64,000 bases of DNA from Epiperipatus broadwayi. Lineage: Eukaryota; Onychophora; Udeonychophora; Euonychophora; Peripatidae. Both the position numbers and the translations under genes were made by a program. Location: NCBI GenBank assembly GCA_028023455.1, contig JAQFVV010012416.1:483001-547000 (forward strand), written 5' to 3'. The notes beneath the pieces are model-generated. The model saw only the letters and a list, made by a program, of their open reading frames with translations, was not told the DNA's origin and did not search any database. Shown here piece after piece: positions 1 to 11,353 of the stretch. Position 1 is the stretch's first letter. Each line of letters starts with the position of its first letter.

Positions 1-568
1 CCATCTCTCCAACTCCCTATTCTTTATTAATTCATCTATTCTTTTATCCCATTCCTTACCACTATAACACTCAACAATCCTTCTAACACAATCATCCCAC
101 CATTTATACAAGTATACCGATATAAATTCTTTATCCAAATCTTTTGCATACCACATTACCTTTCTCACCCATCTTGTTGCCTGCCCTTTACTCATAAGCC
201 AATTAAATACTATTTTGGCTATTCTTTTATTATCCATAAACTGCAATCTACCAAACATTTTTTATTTTACTTTTTACATCTCTCATATAAAAACTCGACC
301 ATCCCATTTCTCCTTGAATTGCCTCCTTTGCTGTCCACACCTCTGCATCTAATGCATGTCTTTCTACTTTCCTTTGTACATTCTCTAAGTAATCTAATAC
401 CCCTTTACTAACACATATCGCATCATTACCATATGTGAACCCTGCTACTGCAACTCTCTTCCATACAATTCTAGCTACATCATATTTATTATATGAAAAC
501 ACTGTTAATTTCTTTACCAAACCCTTTCTTTTCTTTGCTTCATTTACCAATTTTTTTCTTCCATTCAT
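1..568 (-). pseudogene. LINE-alpha C-terminal region of ORF2
   Basis: From 568 the frame reads 'MNGRKKLVNEAKKRKGL...TVFSYNKYDVARIVWKRVAVAGFTYG', nearly identical to 54840-55169 in copy 2. It continues with a frame change into 'DNKRIAKIVFNWLMSK' at 1-247. Compared with copy 2 this copy keeps about 40-45 extra bases (about 80-125), so copy 2 has a small internal deletion there. The function of this region in LINEs is poorly defined; it joins RT to a C-terminal zinc finger. Confidence 0.78.
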
Positions 569-1235
569 CCAAGCAATTTTCCTGATTACTTAAGATGATT
601 CCCAAATAACTATATCTATTCACCACACTTAACTTGATATCCCCCAATAAAAATTCTATGTCTTCTCTTTTCCCAGTATTAACCATCATTATATTTTATT
701 TTTCTTCACTAAATTTAATCCCAATCTCCTTACCCACCCTTGCACATGTTTTTAGCATAACTTTCATATCTTCTTTTCTTTCTGCACACAAAAAGACATC
801 ATCCACAAAAAAAAAGACCCGACAAAGTATATATACCCTTGCCACCTATTAATGGTATCTCTATCACTCTTCCTAGTCTTTCTGTTGCTCTCTCTCTCTC
901 CATTTAACTCAAATACAACAAAAACAAAATAGGTATTATAGGGCATCTTTGCCTTATTCCCATCCCATTTTTAACTTTAACTGATTCTATATTCCCTAAT
1001 TGATAAGTATAGTAATTATTTTCATATAATTTTTTTAATAATATTTACTAAAGCTTCATCCATTCCCAAATTTGCTAAACTTATCCATAATCTATTTCTA
1101 TTTACTCATATATAATGATCTACCTGAATTCCTAGTCATATTCATAAGTTGTGTAACTACAAATAAACTATCTCGTATACACCTATCTGACATACAACCT
1201 CCTTGCATTTCCCCCATTACATTATTCTCTTTCAT
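569..1235 (-). pseudogene. LINE-alpha reverse transcriptase, palm and thumb (fragmented)
   Basis: No long frame survives, but the motifs can be read piecewise on the minus strand. An 'IRQRCPI' version of the RQGCP motif lies near 920-960. 'FVDDVFLCAE' near 783-820 is the catalytic [FY].DD box, with both aspartates kept. Copy 2 at 54600-54626 has Asn for the first Asp, so the two copies were inactivated independently. Numerous stops and frame changes make this non-functional. Confidence 0.7.
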
Positions 1236-1598
1236 CTACTTTACAACTCTTCCAGCTACCATATATGAGAAAATGTTATATAAAACTGATGTTACCACTA
1301 TTGGCCTATAATTACTTAGCTTTCTATGATCCTTACAATTTCCTTTAAATAATAATCTTACTCTTGTATTACTCCAATTACCCGGAAAAACTCTTTTCTG
1401 TGTCATTTTATTAAAACATGATAATAGCTTTACTTTTGCTTTAAGCCCTAAATTCATTACCATCTCTGCTGCCCATACATCTAAATCTCTTGCCTTTCCA
1501 CTTTTCAATCTTTTTTCTGTCTCATTCAGTTCATTTTTTGTAAGCCTAATATTCCCATTACTAGATGCTTTCATGTTTTCTATCACTAAGTCCTTCAC
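1236..1598 (-). pseudogene. LINE-alpha reverse transcriptase, finger region
   Basis: The 120-residue frame includes 'KSGKARDLDVWAAEMV' (in LINE RTs usually GKA.G.DG...E), 'FPGNWSNTRVRLLFKG' and 'NYRPIVVTSVLYNIF', the RT motifs 0-2 of LINE ORF2 (W....I..L.K, then NYRPI.L.....K). The block aligns residue by residue with 53638-54042, which supports a single family. It ends at a stop just after 'YMVAGRVVK', and the palm continues downstream in other frames. Confidence 0.82.
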
Positions 1599-1950
1599 AT
1601 CTTACATCTTTTCTACATCCATTACATATCTATTTAAGCTTCTCTCTAACTCTTCTCTAGAGCTACACTCTATTCCCTCATCATCTAGTAATACTATCTC
1701 TCCCCTACATTTCACCTTTTAATGTAATTCCAAAATTTTTTACTCCCTTCTCTTCCACTTTTATTAATAACCTCCAACAATTTACTATTCAATTTCATTT
1801 TCTCTCTATAGTTATCTATTTTAGCCAGCTTCTTCTTTTCTAAGTACTTTTCTCATTTAACATTAATATCTTTTTCACTTTCTTTGTTCGTAATAGCACA
1901 CATATATTCTCTGCATGCTTCTTTCCTCTCTTTTACACTTTTACTAACTC
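1599..1950 (-). other. Degraded LINE-alpha linker between endonuclease and RT
   Basis: On the minus strand this stretch is Lys/Glu-rich coding debris with several stops. It is continuous with the flanking endonuclease and RT frames, so I assign it to the same ORF2. Confidence 0.6.
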
Positions 1951-2658
1951 TTATTTTTTATTACTGTTATTCTCCATATTCTCAACCAAAACCCTATTTG
2001 CCACTTTTTCTATTTTACCACACCAGTCCTTATACTCATCCCCAACCAACTGTTCCATGACTTCTTCAACTTGTAATTTATACTCTTTCAACTTATTCTT
2101 ATCATTTACTCTCCATCCACATCTTTCACTATTGTTTCTACTTTTATTCCTATTCTCCATCACATTACTAACCATTTCTCTTACAATGAAGTTATGATCG
2201 CTATTACACACTCTCTCTTCATTATCAAACACCTTAATTTTCTGTATTTTATTTATTCCCTCTTTCTCTACCAATACATAATCTATTGTGTGAAATATAT
2301 TATTCCTAGACCATGTGTATTGTCCCTCATAAATATTTGATAAATTCCCACTGCTCAAAGTCATTCTTTGACAAAATTCCTTCAACAACTGATCATTCTT
2401 ATTATCTACATCATCAATTTCTTCAATATATCCATTTATATCCCCTATAACCATTATTCTCTTCCCCTTTTCTTTAAAACTCTGTATATCCTTAACTAGG
2501 CAATCATATATACTACTGTTCCACTCCATTACAATTTGACTATCTCCAGCGGCTATATACACTATAGCCACCATCCATTCTTGTCTACCCAACCTTATTT
2601 CAAACCATAAATGTCCTTGACATTTAACAATATTTAAATATTTTTTTCGATATAACAC
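1951..2658 (-). pseudogene. LINE-alpha endonuclease, C-terminal part, and linker
   Basis: A 235-residue open frame carries the second half of the APE-type endonuclease. Visible are 'VIGDINGYI' (residues 70-78, the GDFN metal-binding motif with Ile for Phe), 'TIDYVLV' (124-130, usually IDY/IDH) and 'SDHNFI' (153-158, the catalytic SDH motif). After residue 165 the sequence turns Asn/Lys/Glu-rich with a probable helical region, as in linkers between endonuclease and RT. The catalytic residues of this half are intact even though the element is dead overall. The frame connects to 2624-2971 through a frameshift. Confidence 0.82.
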
Positions 2659-2971
2659 CTATATCAACACCCCTTTTTTCCTTTTCTTTTCTATTTATGC
2701 CCTGCCATACTAAATGTTCCAAAACAGGTTCTTCTTCTTCTCTTAGATATGTTTCCACTACTGCTAATACCTCAAGCTCTTCATTTTCAATTGCTTTGTT
2801 TAATTCCAGCCACTTTTCTGGTATCCTACCACCTTGCATATTCAAATACCCAATTTTAACAATTTCTTCTTTCCTAACTACTGTTTTATAAATTCTTTTG
2901 ATTCTTTCTTCTCCATTACATTTATAAAAAACTTTCTTACCATTAATCTTACAGATCCATTCCTTCTCCAC
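2624..2971 (-). pseudogene. LINE-alpha endonuclease, N-terminal part
   Basis: The reading frame includes 'GYLNMQGGRIP' (the Asn-containing first APE motif), 'LAVVETYLREEEE' (the catalytic Glu motif, normally ET.L) and 'GVDIGVISKK', which corresponds to the usual GGV.I strand. This is the first third of an exonuclease-endonuclease-phosphatase fold used to nick target DNA in target-primed reverse transcription. The frame is lost near 2640, and the rest of the domain continues in the overlapping frame at 1951-2658. So the domain is present but disrupted by a frameshift. Confidence 0.8.
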
Positions 2972-3060
2972 ATCTACACTTTATATCTAAATCAACCATC
3001 TTTTGCTTATTTCTTACAGCCCATCCATTCTTCTTTTTGATAATATTACAATTTAAAAGC

Positions 3061-3679
3061 CCACCCCCCTTTAAAAGTTTCCCGAATTATATACTTTAAA
3101 CATCAGACTTCCTAAAATTTCACTTCCTTGTTTTCTTAAGTTCATCCATCTTTACTATATAACTCCCTCTTTTCAATAAACCCATCCCATACATCCACAA
3201 ACATATCAGTATTTCTCTCATACTTGTTGTATATAGTGACATCTTTCAACAAAAATCAGCAACAGACAGAATGCACATATTATGATAATGGTTTATTCAA
3301 AATTTATTGTTTAGACTCCTTTTAATTCATCAAAAAGGAAATTATAAATTCCTAATATTTCTTGCATTCAAGTTTTAATAGATATATAATTGTAAACTCT
3401 GTTTATGCATTTAATAAATTTATAATTACATTTAAGAATATATTTTAAGTCTCATTTGTCTAATTTAAATGTTGCAAATTAGATGTTTTATTTTTAGTAT
3501 GTAGTAAAAAAATATGACAGTTCTTTAAATACTCCATATAGAATAATATTCTTTAATTGCTTTGTTTTTCTTACTATATATGTGATTATTAAATACTTGC
3601 AATATTTACAGCAGATAACGGCATCTGGTCAAATAGAGTAAATATATTATAATAGATTATTGATAATATACTAATATGG
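3061..3679. other. AT-rich stretch, nothing recognised
   Basis: About 3061-3240 may still be 5' untranslated sequence of LINE-alpha copy 1. The rest is AT-rich sequence without long frames, palindromes or matches to other repeats of the window. Confidence 0.4.
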
Positions 3680-3955
3680 TTTGTATTTATTTGTTGAACT
3701 ATTTTAAGCATCTAATATTAATTGTTAAATGTTTTTTAAAAAAATTCAAACTTTTATTTAAACTTTTCAAATACATTAAAGCGTTTGTAATAGCACACAG
3801 ATTAATATATAACGTTTCAAGTAGTAATATTCTCCTCTCTTTTCAGGTGTTGTTGTCTTCACCAGTGACAGTATTTACAAGGGAATTGAACCAAAACCTT
3901 TATATTCATGAATAATCAATTTAATGTGACATTGAAATAAACTCTTTGTTTTTAC
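3680..3955 (-). repeat. Penelope-linked tail repeat with tRNA-like head (solo copy)
   Basis: On the minus strand this matches the tail segments at 12000-12288, 12528-12830 and 13291-13535. It shows a box-B-like 'ggttcaattccc', then '...cactggtgaagac...acacctgaaaagag', then a T/A-rich end with 'aaatttttttaaa'. The region upstream of box B aligns with the tRNA-like part of the other copies but is more decayed. No GIY-YIG coding sequence adjoins this copy. It may therefore be a solo tail, or a SINE that shares its tail with a Penelope-like element. Confidence 0.6.
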
Positions 3956-3984
3956 TTCACCTTCGAGTGGTAAGTTTTAATTGC

Positions 3985-4110
3985 GCTTTACGCAAAAATG
4001 TGAAGCTTAGTATTATTAGAAAAGAATTATAAGGCTTTAGCGCTTTCGGGGAACTTAGGTCTCCCTATTCATAGCCTATCTTGGCAGTATCGGCTTACAT
4101 TGAGATTTTA
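3985..4110. repeat. Diverged arm of the 'gcgctttcg' fold-back family
   Basis: The segment with 'ctttagcgctttcggggaa' and 'ctattcatagcc' matches, in inverted orientation, the core of the palindrome at 16066-16371 ('gctatgaatatgagg ... cgaaagcgcttag') and the remnant at 46085-46195. Only one arm is present. Confidence 0.5.
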
Positions 4111-6309
4111 AGCGAAGCTTGGCAGTAATTTATGCAAAATTTATTCAATGTTTTCTTTCATATTGACCATTTTCTGGAGATTGCATTATAGTAAATTCAA
4201 TATTTGCCAATCTGAACAATTCCAAGTTCAATATCATTACTAGTCCTGACCTGGCTAACGAACCTGAAGAAAAGACGAGAATAATATCCCATAAAGTGTT
4301 TGGGTTTTATATTTGAAGAAGAGTTTAAATAATATTTGAATTTTTTTAAAAACATTTAGTGTTTAATATTAGATGTTGGAAATAATCCCCTTTATAATTA
4401 TAATTATATTCGCATCACCACAAACTTTCAGACATATGTTAATATTAGTTGTTTATCATTCAATTAAACTAAAGACAAGATTCAATGAAATTGGATTGAT
4501 AAATATATGATACTGGAAATCATTAACTGGGTCACTAATGAGATATAAAAGTACAATACATAACAACCAAACTACATTGAGAATATATAAAACCACTGAA
4601 TGAACTGGACTATTTAAGTAAAAACCTGAATTAGCTGTATTCGTTTTTAAGAATTCTTCAATAATGAATCATTTGCAATAGTATATGAAACAAGGGTTTC
4701 ATAATGCAAAGGGACTTATCCACTTAACAAGATTATGATTTGGGTTTGAATTTGGGCTGAATAAACTTTAAAAAAATCCAAAGGTTTAAGATTTTTTTGT
4801 ATAACTACATCATAAATAAACAAGAAAACTATCCAACATTAGTCAGTAAATGATTATTTAACTATTTTTAGCTAGATAAACTTTCACCAGCCAGCTATTT
4901 ACATTTTCACATTGCAGAGTATTAGTGATGTCTGGGTCTGCAGTGATTTATTTAAATGTTTTATTTTCTACCTATATGATGACATAAAACTATTTGAAAT
5001 AGAGACAATAAGTCATTATATAGATGAAGAGAAGAGGCATTCCTATAAATGATTTGGGAGGTAGATAATTTTTTATAGCATTCCATTTTTTTTGACCATC
5101 GTAAACCATGGAGGGAGTGAAAGGAAAAGATTTCATAGACTAAGCATTGAAACTATGTTTGAGTTTCAAAGCCTCATTATAACATCATTTAACTCATACT
5201 TTATTGGAACTCCAGATTATCTGAATAATAAAAATAATCTCTCTGGCAAGATACAGCAAATTTTCAAGATGGAGCAAATTCCTATTGGCATATACCAATG
5301 AACTGTTGAATACTGTTAACCTAGTTATGAAATGCAGTGGACATAAGCTCACAAAGATTGAATATTCAAGAGATAAAAAATGGGGATTTAATCATCAAAA
5401 TCAATGCCTATTTTAGGCCAAAGAAAGATCTCTCATAAATAATATAATGTTTTTAAAAGAAGGAATAAATCACCATCATGTCCAACTAAAAAAAGAAAAT
5501 CTATGAAAAGTCCAGGCAAGATTAAATCCTAAAAAAAAAAACTAAAGAAAAAGAAATGAACTGGATTGGTTGTGAAATGGACAGAATGGGTAAAAATTAT
5601 CATCATGTAATAGTAAATATATTTAATGAGACTGATGACCAGTGGTCTGGTAATGAAAGATTTAAACACTAGCATAATCATTATTCATACACACAGATCT
5701 ATTTGAAAACTGATCTCTTCTTTAAAGAATGAAGATACGGATCGTAAAGAAATTTTTCTTGTTGTTGGTGCTGAAAGAAATCTAGGGAATGAGTGATCTT
5801 ATACATTCTGTGATGTAAAAGATTATTGAGGTGTAATATGATCTTGATGGAATCTTTTGAGATATTTGTCCATTAATATATGTAAACTATTCATGCTCTC
5901 TTCAGGATTATATATTTACACACATACTAAATGGCAAAGAGATAACTAGTTTATCTTTCTAAAAGTTCAACTTCAGATACAAAGGATCTAGGTAAAAAAT
6001 CATTTATAGATAGATTAAAACCATGACTCATCTTTTAATCAAGGTTTCTTGTGTTTCACTGGATGTTTAGGACTTAGATGATATTAAGTAAACTCAGGAA
6101 ACTTTATGTCCTTTATTTCCTGTATGTATGAGCATGTATCTCATTGAAATAATTTTGAGAATCCAACAGGATTACTATATGAAATATATACGAACAGTAT
6201 TTGGCAGGCAATTAATTAACAATCAGTGTGAAGAAAGCATTCATTAAATTATTTTGTGTCACTGCTCAACTGTTGAAAGTTTATTACCAAATGAGTTAAT
6301 GACATCATT
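4111..6309. other. Anonymous AT-rich DNA
   Basis: I see no domain, splice-bounded exon or named repeat here. 5000-5800 is somewhat richer in G and C and holds a 69-codon open frame (5092-5301) that resembles nothing I know. It may be decayed transposon coding sequence, but I cannot support a call. Confidence 0.4.
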
Positions 6310-6490
6310 CTGTTAAATCAACATCACATGATCACCACTTTTTATGCTTGCTCATAACTGTTATTAAAGCAGGAAAAACTCTCCATACAGTAGTGCCACT
6401 CAGTGCCAGCCAGAGTAATTAGTGGATGCCACTGATTACTCTGGCTTGCACTGAATGGCACTACTGTATGGAGAGTTTTTCCTGTTTTAA
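6310..6490. repeat. Family A fold-back, nearly perfect 127-bp palindrome
   Basis: 6364-6425 and 6429-6490 are inverted copies of each other over about 62 bases, with about four mismatches and a 3-base centre. The arms contain the family A core 'gccactcagtg' and 'gccagagtaat'. The outer piece 6310-6363 ('atcacatgatcaccac ... gcttgctcataac') is the flank seen in the other members. As RNA or single-stranded DNA this would form one long hairpin. It looks like a recent internal-deletion product of the longer element at 7307-7682. Confidence 0.85.
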
Positions 6491-7295
6491 ATCAACATCA
6501 TAAATTGTCTATACCACTTTTTTTTTGTAATGCTAAATAATAAAATTTTACAAAATATACATTTTATGTATTTACACATTTAAACTAAATTTTAATAATT
6601 AATTGTGTAATTGAAACCATTTTGGGGTTTTTTAATGCTATAACTGATACCTTTGACATATATGTTTGAAAACGTATAGTTATACAAAACTAAACTATAT
6701 TTTGCATCACGAATCTCTGATGCTCATAAGCAACATATCATTTTCTGCTTAATCAAATTGCTGTATTAATGATCCAGTGACATCTATGAGCATATATTTA
6801 AAATAAGATAAATATGGATGTATATGTTTGTTATCACAAGTTTAATCTTTGTAACTTCAATATTTGAACATCTTTAAATGAATCTTTTCTAATATCTTTA
6901 TGTTGCATTGACTCACTTCCATATAATTAGGTAAAATAATAAATCAATGTATACCTAGTTACAGTAGTTATTTCCCTATGGTGAAATACTTTATATTTTA
7001 CTTAGTTAAAAGTCATAGCAGGACATTGGATTTTGTAAAGTCCATTTTTCTACATATAAAACGGTAAATTGGTTTACATTCTCCAGTTGAGCTAAAAGTT
7101 ATTGAAGATTTTTTTTCATATCTTACTGATTGTTAAACCTAAGTCTTTATATTCTATATTCACATATATTCTGCAGATCATTTTGTGAACTGTCAAAATA
7201 GCACAATTGTTAGCATATTGTAAATCCCAAAAGATTTTGTTTTTACCTTTAATTGATTGAAGTTAAAAATTTCACTATAAAATCTATATTGTAAC
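6491..7295. other. AT-rich stretch, nothing recognised
   Basis: No coding frame, palindrome or shared repeat was found between the two family A elements. Confidence 0.4.
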
Positions 7296-7306
7296 TTGAT
7301 CACTGG

Positions 7307-7682
7307 GTTTAAGCCAAAAACTTTCTATACATATTGCCACTCAGTGCAAGCCAGAGTAATCAATGGATGCCAAAAGTCTTGTGCATAAAATACCCATCTA
7401 GTGCCTACTCATCCAGTATCCCCAGACTAGTGTCTGGCTTGTGGTCTTCATCAGTGAGAAGCCTGGGATAAAAAGTGGCTGCTGGAGGGTTACATTAGAT
7501 TCTAAGATTTAGGTGCAGTGCTCTCAGATCCAAGACTCCTCACTGACAAAGGCCACAAGCTAGAAACTAGTCTGGGAATATTGGATGAATAGGCACTGGA
7601 TAGGGATTTTATGCACAAGCCTTCTGGCATCCATTGCTTACCCTGGCTTGCATTTCAATACGTATAGAGAGTTTTTCCTATT
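7307..7682. mobile_element. Family A fold-back element, full length, with 11-bp flanking repeat
   Basis: This ~376-bp element is flanked by identical 11-bp direct repeats 'ttgatcactgg' at 7296-7306 and 7683-7693, taken as its target-site duplication. Its two halves are inverted copies. The left half has 'gccactcagtgcaagccag', 'catctagtgcctactcatcc' and 'agactagtgtctggcttgtgg'; the right half carries the reverse complements in reverse order, around a centre near 7465-7500. It has no coding capacity, so it is non-autonomous. The mobilising enzyme is unknown. Long terminal inverted repeats suggest a DNA-transposon or fold-back origin, but 11 bp is an unusual TSD length for a common MITE. Confidence 0.8.
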
Positions 7683-7693
7683 TTGATCACTGG

Positions 7694-8179
7694 TTTTTTA
7701 GATGACAATTCTAAAGATTAGTCATCAAAATTGAAAATACTATTGGAGCAAATACTTACCTTTTTCATGTCATATTTCAATTTAAATTTCTAAGATTTTC
7801 ATAATATGAATTTACTTCGATGTCCAATCAATAAAAGAAATACATAAATCACTTCATTATTCCAATATTTTTGAGCTAACATATCATTACCATTATTTAA
7901 ATAAATAAAAGTGTAATATGACAAAATATTAAAATATAATATCTTTTTGGCTCTAAGTTTTGATGTTTCTCTAGCAAGAATTTGTGCTCTTCTCATTTTA
8001 AAACCAAAAGGTTTTTACTTTTTGGTTAACTTTAAATAGTTTATAAAAAGATTGGCTCAGAAAAAAAAACCTTTAGCAATAATGATGAAAAATACATAAT
8101 AAAGGCTGATAATCAGTCAAAAAAAAAGTACCGTTAGTATCGTTAAAGACTTCAATTAATCACAAAAAATCGATTAATA
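7694..8179. other. AT-rich stretch upstream of LINE-beta
   Basis: No supported feature. 8045-8179 may include 5' untranslated or eroded ORF1 sequence of LINE-beta, since Ser/Lys/Asn-rich frame fragments continue upstream from 8180. Confidence 0.35.
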
Positions 8180-9955
8180 ACTTAAAACCACTCAAACAAA
8201 AAAATTCTTAGACAAATAATCCTTCAACAAGCAATACTTTTTTATATAATGATAACTCTTCCAAGAATTTCAATGAAACATTAAATGAGGAAGGGGTGGC
8301 TGAATTTCCTAACTTATTGCAAACTATGGGCACAAGCAACAAAAATGTTAGAAACGCTGCTTTTCAAGGGAAAAATAATAAGTAACCTTTTTCTTTTAAT
8401 ACACCCGAATTTAAAACTGTGAAAGAATTAAATTTTATGAAAAAGAAAAATCTGAATGATGAAAGCAAAACAATTAGAACATCCTATGCCAGTGTTGTAA
8501 AATTTCAAGAAAAAAACATTCATTCACAATTAAGCAATACCAATGTGGAAAATACTCAATACATGTTATTTAACAATGAAGATATTATGGAGAATAAAGA
8601 TATTCTGATGACAGAAGATAGTTTTTATGATGGCAATTTAGATGATGACCAAATCAACAGCCTATGAATTCAATCATCATATACCTCAACAATTGCTAAT
8701 CTCTTTCGCAAATATTACCAATGATAGATCTCTTATCATGGCTGTGACAGATAAACATAGGAACCTATACAGTTTCCCTATAAATAAATTATGGAATGAT
8801 ATCATGACAACAGGTCTGTGGCATTATATGCACAAAGTATTAAATCATCCGAATAACCAATACATAATTTTAGAATGTAAAAGCATATGGCAAAAGAATA
8901 TAATACCAAAAGCTCTAAAATGCTGTGATGATAAAATGATTGTAGTTATAGATATGGACAGGCCTATAATACTAGAGGGTATGATTTGAAATTGGTATAT
9001 AAATTATGAACAGCAGGACCTCCAAAGACTTCTCAGACAATATGGGGATGTGAAAGATTTTGAGTACCACTTGGAAAAACAATGTGAATAGCACAGTATT
9101 AACAAACTCTGCCAAATTCAATCTCATAGTCATGAAAGGAATTGACACTTCAATCCCAACAGTCCATTATGCTGAGACAACCCCCTTGTTTAAGGGTATC
9201 TCACCCAATGCTTCTGGTGCCATATGCAGATGCACTTGGTCAGGGATCGTCCCAATAGAATTTGCAGCAATGTCACATTAAAAAAACTAAGTTTCACAAA
9301 TGTGCTCAGATCATTACTTGCAACAAATGGGTTGATTTTCAAACTTAAAAGCAAACCACCCCTTTGGAGACTGCTGACTTGTTGTTATGTGATCAATATG
9401 ATCAATAAGATTTGGATAAATTATACTTGATGGAAGTTATGAAGCTGGTGAAAGTCCAGATTTTGGTATCACAGTTTTCTGCCAAGCAGGTCGATAGTGA
9501 CATACCTATCTCAGTGGACTGTGGGCTGGCTCTCCCTGAATACAAACTAGTTTTATCATCCACAGATTTGGACATCATGGTGACTGAAGAACCAATGGTA
9601 CATTGTTACAAGGCTAAGAGAAAAGCTTTGAACATAAAATAATAAATCAAGAAGCCATTCTGCTTCATTTGATACTAGAGTTCTTTCTGACTCAGGAAAA
9701 AACTCCTCAGATGTAGAGTCAAACTCAAATCTGAACAAAGGTAAAAAGCTGAAGCAGAGTAAAAAAGAAAATCCTGGTAGTGATTGTATAGTGCAATGCT
9801 CGGATAATTTGGACAGCATGAAGAATTTTTTGCCTGCCAAGACTTCTGGCTCTTCCAGGTTGTACCATCACTTAGTAGTGGTTGGAGTGCTGGATGAACC
9901 ATCTGGATTACTCTCTATGGAAGAGGTGGTAAAAGCAAACTTAGAAATAATTTAA
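8180..9955 (+). pseudogene. LINE-beta ORF1 (gag-like, CCHC zinc knuckle with lost Cys)
   Basis: Reading through stops and frame changes gives a Ser/Asn/Lys-rich N-terminus with 'IRTSYASVVKFQEK' (near 8475-8515). A middle domain follows at 8642-8989. Near 9203-9250 is a retroviral-type zinc knuckle read as C-x2-C-x4-H-x4-R: 'CFWCHMQMHLVRDR'. The last ligand is Arg where Cys is expected, so zinc binding would be lost. After it comes a Ser/Lys/Asn-rich tail ending near 9955 ('KGKKLKQSKKENPG'). Proteins of this kind bind the element RNA. The frame is interrupted near 8384, 8667, 8989 and several later points. Confidence 0.68.
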
Positions 9956-10022
9956 TAAGTTAATTTATCAAAGATGCTGTGAAAGTGCTCTTGCTTGGTG
10001 AAATGCTCTGCCAGATAATAGT

Positions 10023-10781
10023 GTGCTCACTGTCTTTAATTGTCCATGTTTTTTAAAATTTGTTGATGTAAATGTGCAGGGACTTAACTCCATCAAAAGG
10101 ATAGATGCAATTGAATGCTGGATCTGTACTTTCTCTTCTAATTTGGTATGTCTGGCAGAGACCAAGCTCCATGCAGGAATGAACCTGCAGATAATTGAAA
10201 AATTACAGAACCTAGGATCTTTCCACTTTTCCATTGCTAACCACACCTCAGTGGGAGTTGCAATTCTTATCCCACATAATTCACTGGTTCAAAGTTTTAG
10301 ATGCCAGTTCAAAAGTTTCAGAATAAGTCTGCTCAATAACAATATAATTTTTTCAACAATTACTATCAATGCATATAATTTTAATATCATTGTTCTCTAT
10401 CTTAAAAGGGACATATCATTGATTTATAATACATTGCAATTAATTAATATGGGCCTAAATTCCAATCTTTTTCCAACATTCTTACTTGGAGACTTCAATC
10501 TTAGCTATGAAGAATTTAACCATAAATATTTGCACTTACTGAACACTCGCTTAATGTGTACACAGGGTTGTTTCCCACCTCATGCCTGCTCTTTTTATAT
10601 CAGACAATATTCCACACTAATAAACATTCTCTATTATTCACCAAAATTACATTTCTACATTAACCCAGTACTATCTCCCATTGCAGTTTTTGACCATCAT
10701 GCTCTAACTGTCTCATTGTCCATGGATCTGCCTCCCCCAAGCCTGTGCACACGCCAAGCCAACAATCAGAATATTACTTAA
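10023..10781 (+). pseudogene. LINE-beta APE-type endonuclease
   Basis: A 252-codon frame without internal stops carries the full APE/EEP domain. 'VDVNVQGLNS' (residues 14-23) is the Asn motif, 'NLVCLAETKLH' (39-49) the catalytic Glu motif, 'VGVAILIP' the following strand, 'LLGDFNLSYEEF' the GDFN metal site, and 'FDHHALTVSLS' the SDH catalytic motif with Phe for Ser. This nicks target DNA to prime reverse transcription. The frame has no clear own start and is downstream of the ORF1 remnant by about 70 bases. Being the longest intact frame in this element, it is its best-preserved part. Confidence 0.85.
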
Positions 10782-10834
10782 ATCAGTGGCTCCAGAGGCA
10801 ATAATCTCTGAGGCCTATATTTTTTTAAAAAAAA

Positions 10835-11353
10835 TTGCCATCCTTTCTCTTACTCTGGCTGAGGGCTTGGTTTGTTTTCATTCATATTTTGTCCTCTACA
10901 GTTCAAACAATCATAGCACTAAAGCAGCAGTTTTACAACATACAACAGACTCTCCTTGAACATCTGGCAAACAAGAAATCCCAATTCTATTTCTCTAAAC
11001 TGCATATCTTTTCCAGAGGTTATGTTAGGTGGGCACTCAGTTGCCAGAATAAATCCAAGACACCAACAGTGATTATAGGAGAGAACATCTATACTGGTAT
11101 TCCAGTGTTAAAGCAAATTCTAATTCATTATCGGAGCAAACTGGCAACCAATATTCAGCATGAGTAAAAATTGAATCATGAGCCTATCAAAATGAGTCAT
11201 GGCATTTCTGGGGCAGATATTCATTCTAAATTTGCCTCAATGCTAGACAGGACTCACCTGGATCTCCATGGTATTCCAATATTCATCTTCAAACACCTTC
11301 AAGCCTTTGCTATACCAATAATCCTAAATATGATGAATTTCCTAGCCGCCTGA
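10835..11353 (+). pseudogene. LINE-beta linker and start of reverse transcriptase
   Basis: Two open pieces (10835-11167, 11171-11353) read in register across one stop. The first has the helical linker after the endonuclease ('LEHLANKKSQFYFSKLHIFSRG'-like region). The second has 'MLDRTHLDLHGIPIFIFKHL' then 'AIPIILNMMNFLA', which corresponds to LINE RT motif 0-1 (D.HGIP..F.K.......P.L...N). No catalytic RT motif is reached in sense orientation. Confidence 0.65.

Larger units (their letters stand above)
1..3060 (-). mobile_element. LINE-alpha copy 1 (APE-type non-LTR retrotransposon), 3' end outside window
   Basis: Read on the minus strand, this stretch gives in order an APE/EEP endonuclease, a linker, reverse transcriptase and a C-terminal region, the standard layout of ORF2 of an endonuclease-bearing LINE. 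It is broken by stops and frameshifts throughout. The 3' end, including the expected zinc-finger and tail, lies beyond base 1. It is clearly the same family as 53628-55823, because long runs match at the DNA and protein level. The clade is not certain: the motif style and the C-terminal zinc finger seen in copy 2 suggest an I/Jockey/Ingi-like group rather than RTE. I see no ORF1 upstream; the 5' boundary near 3060 is approximate. Confidence 0.85.

Noticed and set aside
9556-9902. Minus-strand frames opposite LINE-beta ORF1
   Set aside because: Shadow of the Lys/Ser-rich plus-strand coding sequence; no motif.
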